From: Epiperipatus broadwayi
Lineage: Eukaryota > Onychophora > Udeonychophora > Euonychophora > Peripatidae
Length of the DNA stretch: 64,000 bases
Reading direction: 5' to 3'
NCBI GenBank assembly: GCA_028023455.1
Contig: JAQFVV010006272.1
Coordinates: 5,507,217-5,571,216 of the forward strand
Below, piece by piece: positions 60,211 to 64,000 of this stretch (positions are counted from its first letter, which is position 1; every line of letters begins with the position of its first letter). A model generated the notes under the pieces. That model was not told where the DNA came from, made no database searches, and was given only the letters and a program-made list of their open reading frames with translations. Position numbers and translations under genes: made by a program.

Positions 60211-62600
60211 AACCCAAAAATTTCGGACATTTTAGATTATTCTTGGCTAGAACAAGCTATTCAAAGTGACTCATTCAGCTTTTTATAATTCCACTATTCG
60301 CTTTATATTAGCTTGCGAAGTTTCGTACTGTGTTGGCAGTTCAGACATTTAATTTCCTTTCAAAATTTGCTGTTAATAAAAGATTTTGGTTTATTAAAGT
60401 TTGCTTTCATAAGATATCAAAATTCACTGCTACATATATGCTAACCTACAACATGCCTTGCTAACTTAACTAAGGATGGACCTCTGATTCCAAGCTGTTC
60501 TTTCGTCATGCCATGAAAGTCTGAAGTAAAAAGGTTCCTGAAATATGCCTCTACACTTGCCGCCATGAAGGAATAAAACACCTGAAAATTTGAACTCAAA
60601 AATAAATGTGCACACTCTTAGAAAAACTACGTAGACTCTGCTTTACTGTAATGTTAAATTATTTCTTGTTCTTTCCAGGGTAAATAAATCTCTATTTAAA
60701 TCTCAGCTCAATCTAAAATAAGTCTGATGTATATTTAATTTCATAATTATTATCTGTATTTGTTTTTCATTGTATTTATAGTGTGTCTTGAAATCTTAGT
60801 TTTAGGATTCCAAGTTTGCTTTCAATTTTATTTATTGGAAAGTGTATTGTGAGTTTATATTTTATACAGTTATTATGCCTTCTTGTTTTATTATTAACTA
60901 GTGCTAAATGCTTTGGCAGTCTTTCGCAAATTTAATTTGCTCACCTGCCCTTATTTTATTGTCCAATAATTAATTTAAATTACTGGGTTTGCATTTTTTG
61001 TAAACCGCAAATCTTTTGGCTGGCAGTTTATCGTGTTTGTTATTCTGGTTTTCTGTAGTTGGAGATTTTGTTTCTTCCTTTTTATTGTCTTGTATGTGAA
61101 ATCAACCATAAATTACCTTAAAAAGTGGTACATCATGAGCTGTCCTTCTGGCAATATGACATTGTCTTGACGCATTATTCCGGACCAAGAAATGCTCATT
61201 GGTGCTGTTTCATCGATTTCCTACAAGTCCGTATTGTTTTCATATCTCTGAATTAGAAAACTGGAATTGTTGTTCTTTTATAAATCATCAGCAGGAAGAT
61301 ACTCTTAATCCCCTTTTAAGGTGTTAGGTGATAGAACGTTTCTTTCTGCTAAAGCATTTAATGCTTTAATATTTTCAGCGCATATACACTCCCTGATGAA
61401 TTAGCTTATTAAAATTTAGGCCAAACTTTAGTATTTTGTTTGCAAGATTTATTTGCTCTTTTATTTTATTTTTTGCTTTAAAGTTATTTGTCAGAGCGTG
61501 TACTGAGAATTTAGTTTGTAAAGTTATTTGTATTTTAATTATTTCACTTTCTTAATAAATGCTTGGGCAGACCTAAATAGTTTTCTAATTACTTTCCTGT
61601 CTCCTATTGAGACTTTTAATTATTATATTTAGCTTAGTTATGGACAGTCATTTGGTTGGTGATTCCCCAGTTTTAAATGTCAGTTTTCCTTAAATCAGAT
61701 ATTTAAGGTTTTCTCCATTTTAAATCCTTTATGCCGGAGTATTTTCTAAGTTTTCTATTCCTTTAAATTGGAGATTTAAGTTTTCTTCTGTTCTACGTTT
61801 TCTTCTGTTCTATAATTTATACTCAGTTGTATTCATTTACCATTTTTGTGTTCTTGCATTGTAATCAACCATGGCAATCTTAAATGTGATTGATCCATGT
61901 AGCAGTTCGGCAGACATTATGACATCATTAGTCAATAAGCTAGTGATCGCTCGCCCATGCTGGTTTCATTGATTCATGCAAGAAACTTTCATTTGCTTTT
62001 CATTTTAAAACTTTTAAATAAGGAAACCTGAGTTACTTAGATGAATCACCAGCTGAAGGAAAATCTTTCCTTCCTTTTTAATTCTTTATGAAAAAATTAG
62101 TCTGTCTGCCAGAGTGATGACATTTTATTCTTGTTAATACACGCCTGATATAACCATATTTATTGTGTGTAAAATTCTATTTTAAAATTTTATATTACTC
62201 TTAATAAAACTTTCAAATTAGTTTAAACTTAATTTTGCTGACGTTTGTCTTAGTGTTTTTATTTCTCAATTGTCTGAACAATATTCACGAGCTCTTGCTT
62301 TCTCCCCGAGTCTAGTCAGTACCACTTTTGATCATGGTAATCAAATTTTCCATGATGTGATGTGATGTGATGTGGCTTCTCCTTAAACGAAGTCAAGAAT
62401 ATCTCAGCAATTATGCCCAGATAAACCTGTTAGCCACTTTATTTTTCATTCCCTACTCTAAGTTTTCCCATATTCTGCTCCATCCCATTTCCACAACATA
62501 ATCTTTGTCAACTCCATGGCCTTTATATCTAAATCCCCCTTAGATATGCAGTGATCTGGTGGCGCCCTCTGTGATCAAGGGTAGATTGAGTGGCCCTTAC

Positions 62601-63855
62601 AATATAGATGTTTGTAATCATATATATATAACAGTATTTATATATGTTTCATATTAAATGATTTCCAAATAATTCAGTTTATTAAATTATTTATTAACAA
62701 ATTATTGCCAGGGAAATAAGCTGACTGTTTTTGCCCACATAATAACAAAACTACATGTCAATTGAAAAATTCACTTTGCACTTTAATAGTATCTAAAAAA
62801 TACAGATTACATTTATTTTTTAAATTAAGTCATAATAAGCTATTATTAGACTAATATTAAAGAATCTTTTTAATTTAAGCTTTAGATATATGATTTGAAA
62901 TAGAAGTAAACTTAAAAATTTTATTTTGTAGAAATAATTTTAAAATATTTACTTTTAATGTAAAAGATATGAAGTTTATACCTATATAATTAAAGTAGAC
63001 AAAAAAGAAGCTGGGAGGAATTCCTTAAATATATCACTTTGTAATTGAGTTTCTATATAAGCTGAGGCAGGTACTTTAGTAGCTTTACATATAATAAATA
63101 ATATTTCTGCTTTGGTAATTTCATGATATCTGAGAATTTAAAATTTTGAGTTTACATTAATTTTATCAACTAGCACTTAATTTAGTTTGGGGCAAATTAA
63201 CTAGTAGATCAAATAATATTATTGGATCAAAAAGTATGAAAATATTTTTTTGCAAGATATTCAAAAATTTCACTAATTAATATGTCAAGCTTTGTTAGGT
63301 CTTCAAAAATGATGATTATTAACATAGACAAAATAGCAAGACTCCTAATTGCTTTTTCAATTAATGGGTCTATATAAATAGCAAGTAATATGGCAGCAAA
63401 AACACAGATATAGGATTCCTTAAAAAAAATAAACCTATTTGATATTTTTATGTAATTTTTATTGAAATAAATAATTTGTCACCCATTCCAAATAATAATG
63501 ATCTGGAAATTTTAGCCTAAAATTTCAATTAAAAAAAAAGAATCCAGTTAATTAGACCAAAGGCATATTTAACTGCTTCGGTGTTTTAGGCAGACCATCC
63601 GTGTGTCGTTATTCATTGAAGTTGGGTTTTCTTTTTGAAATTATGTAAAAAGTAAGAAGACTACGCATGTGTGAATACCACAATTCTCTGCATCTTTTTA
63701 CATATTTTCATTAGATAGTCACCATTTTTTTCTACAACAAAAAATAAAGTTTTTATTAATTTTTTTTCGAGGAAGGTCAATTATTTTCATTAATTTTTTC
63801 TCAGTTTTTTAGATTACATAGAGACAAAACGACACAAAGAAATTAATTGGCAGAT
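62601..63855. other. AT-rich sequence upstream of the last open frame
   Basis: No gene, RNA or repeat structure was recognised. Confidence 0.4.
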
Positions 63856-64000
63856 ATGGATTCAGAAACGGATTCTTTCAGCCTCGACAAATTTGAAATT
63901 CCCAAACCATTTGATTCCGACGACAGTATTACATACAGCAATCTACAGGAATACTTCACATCATCATCCAAAGAAGAAGAAACAACCACTTTACCAGTAA
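63856..64000 (+). CDS. Unidentified protein, N-terminal part, runs off the window
   Basis: ATG at 63856 opens 48 codons with no stop before the window end. It begins MDSETDSFSLDKFEIPKPFD and continues acidic and Ser/Thr-rich (YFTSSSKEEETTTLP). The GC content of the frame is clearly above the flank and codons look protein-like, unlike random frames in this window. It could be the first coding exon of a host gene or the start of a retroelement gag or ORF1. It does not resemble the N-termini of the two LINE ORF1 proteins. No family was recognised. Confidence 0.5.
   Translation, partial: MDSETDSFSLDKFEIPKPFDSDDSITYSNLQEYFTSSSKEEETTTLPV

Larger units (their letters stand above)
59561..62600 (+). 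repeat. LTR-like region with promoter motifs and diverged internal repeats
   Basis: It contains a GC-richer promoter-like part (59610-59800) and a second TATA box near 60204. Two diverged copies of a segment (about 61100-61230 and 61865-61985) share CAACCAT, TATGACAT and GGTTTCAT/TGTTTCAT blocks. The right end reads TGGCGCCCTCTGTG, then CCCTTACA at about 62597, similar to the GCGCCATCTAGG and GTTACA of other LTRs here. No second copy was found, so the identity remains open. Confidence 0.3.

Overview
This is a very AT-rich, repeat-packed stretch of a eukaryotic genome, almost certainly an invertebrate animal. Two spliced exons of an SLK/STK10-type STE20 kinase on the minus strand (2145-2420, 80-nt intron, GT-AG ends) are the only convincing host gene. 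The rest is mostly transposable elements and their debris: APE-type LINEs, RTE-type LINE relics, Gypsy-type LTR elements with a tRNA-Lys-like primer-binding site, a hAT-type element and several foldback elements. The species cannot be named from this sequence.

Layout. 1-5 kb: a foldback element, the kinase exons and a decayed RTE fragment. 5-17.6 kb: the centrepiece, two different but related full-length LINEs in the same orientation, separated and flanked by very long pure trinucleotide arrays: (TAA)n, LINE copy 1, (CAG)n, LINE copy 2, then (CAG)n grading through (CAA)n into (TAA)n. Each has ORF1 (RRM-like region plus CCHC knuckle) and ORF2 (APE endonuclease, reverse transcriptase with YMDD, C-terminal CCHC). 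Copy 1 is nearly intact (two in-frame TGA codons and a probable slip at an A8 run); copy 2 has an intact ORF1 but a frameshifted ORF2. 17.6-22.8 kb: SINE-like repeats and a minus-strand Gypsy-type element with three LTR copies, ending at a 500-N gap (22785-23284). 23.3-35 kb: AT-rich sequence with short tandem duplications and a pyrimidine tract. 35.2-37.1 kb: a hAT-type non-autonomous element with an 8-bp target duplication. 39-46.3 kb: a dismembered minus-strand relic of the 5-17 kb LINE family, cut up by a hairpin element present twice and by other insertions. 48-49.3 kb: an RTE relic. 49.6-56.7 kb: a second Gypsy-type element with about 1.55-kb LTRs, gag and integrase remnants, itself invaded by a large foldback element. 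57-62.6 kb: LTR-like sequences with promoter motifs. 63.86 kb: the start of an unidentified open frame running off the window.

How it works together. There is no operon or pathway. The unusual arrangement is the LINE family, whose copies have trinucleotide arrays in place of poly(A) tails and lie inside such arrays. This fits microsatellite-targeted or microsatellite-primed insertion. A second theme is palindromic DNA: two copies of a foldback family 50 kb apart share a conserved TATATAAG-containing block, and a near-perfect hairpin element occurs twice within 3 kb. Both could produce double-stranded RNA if transcribed.
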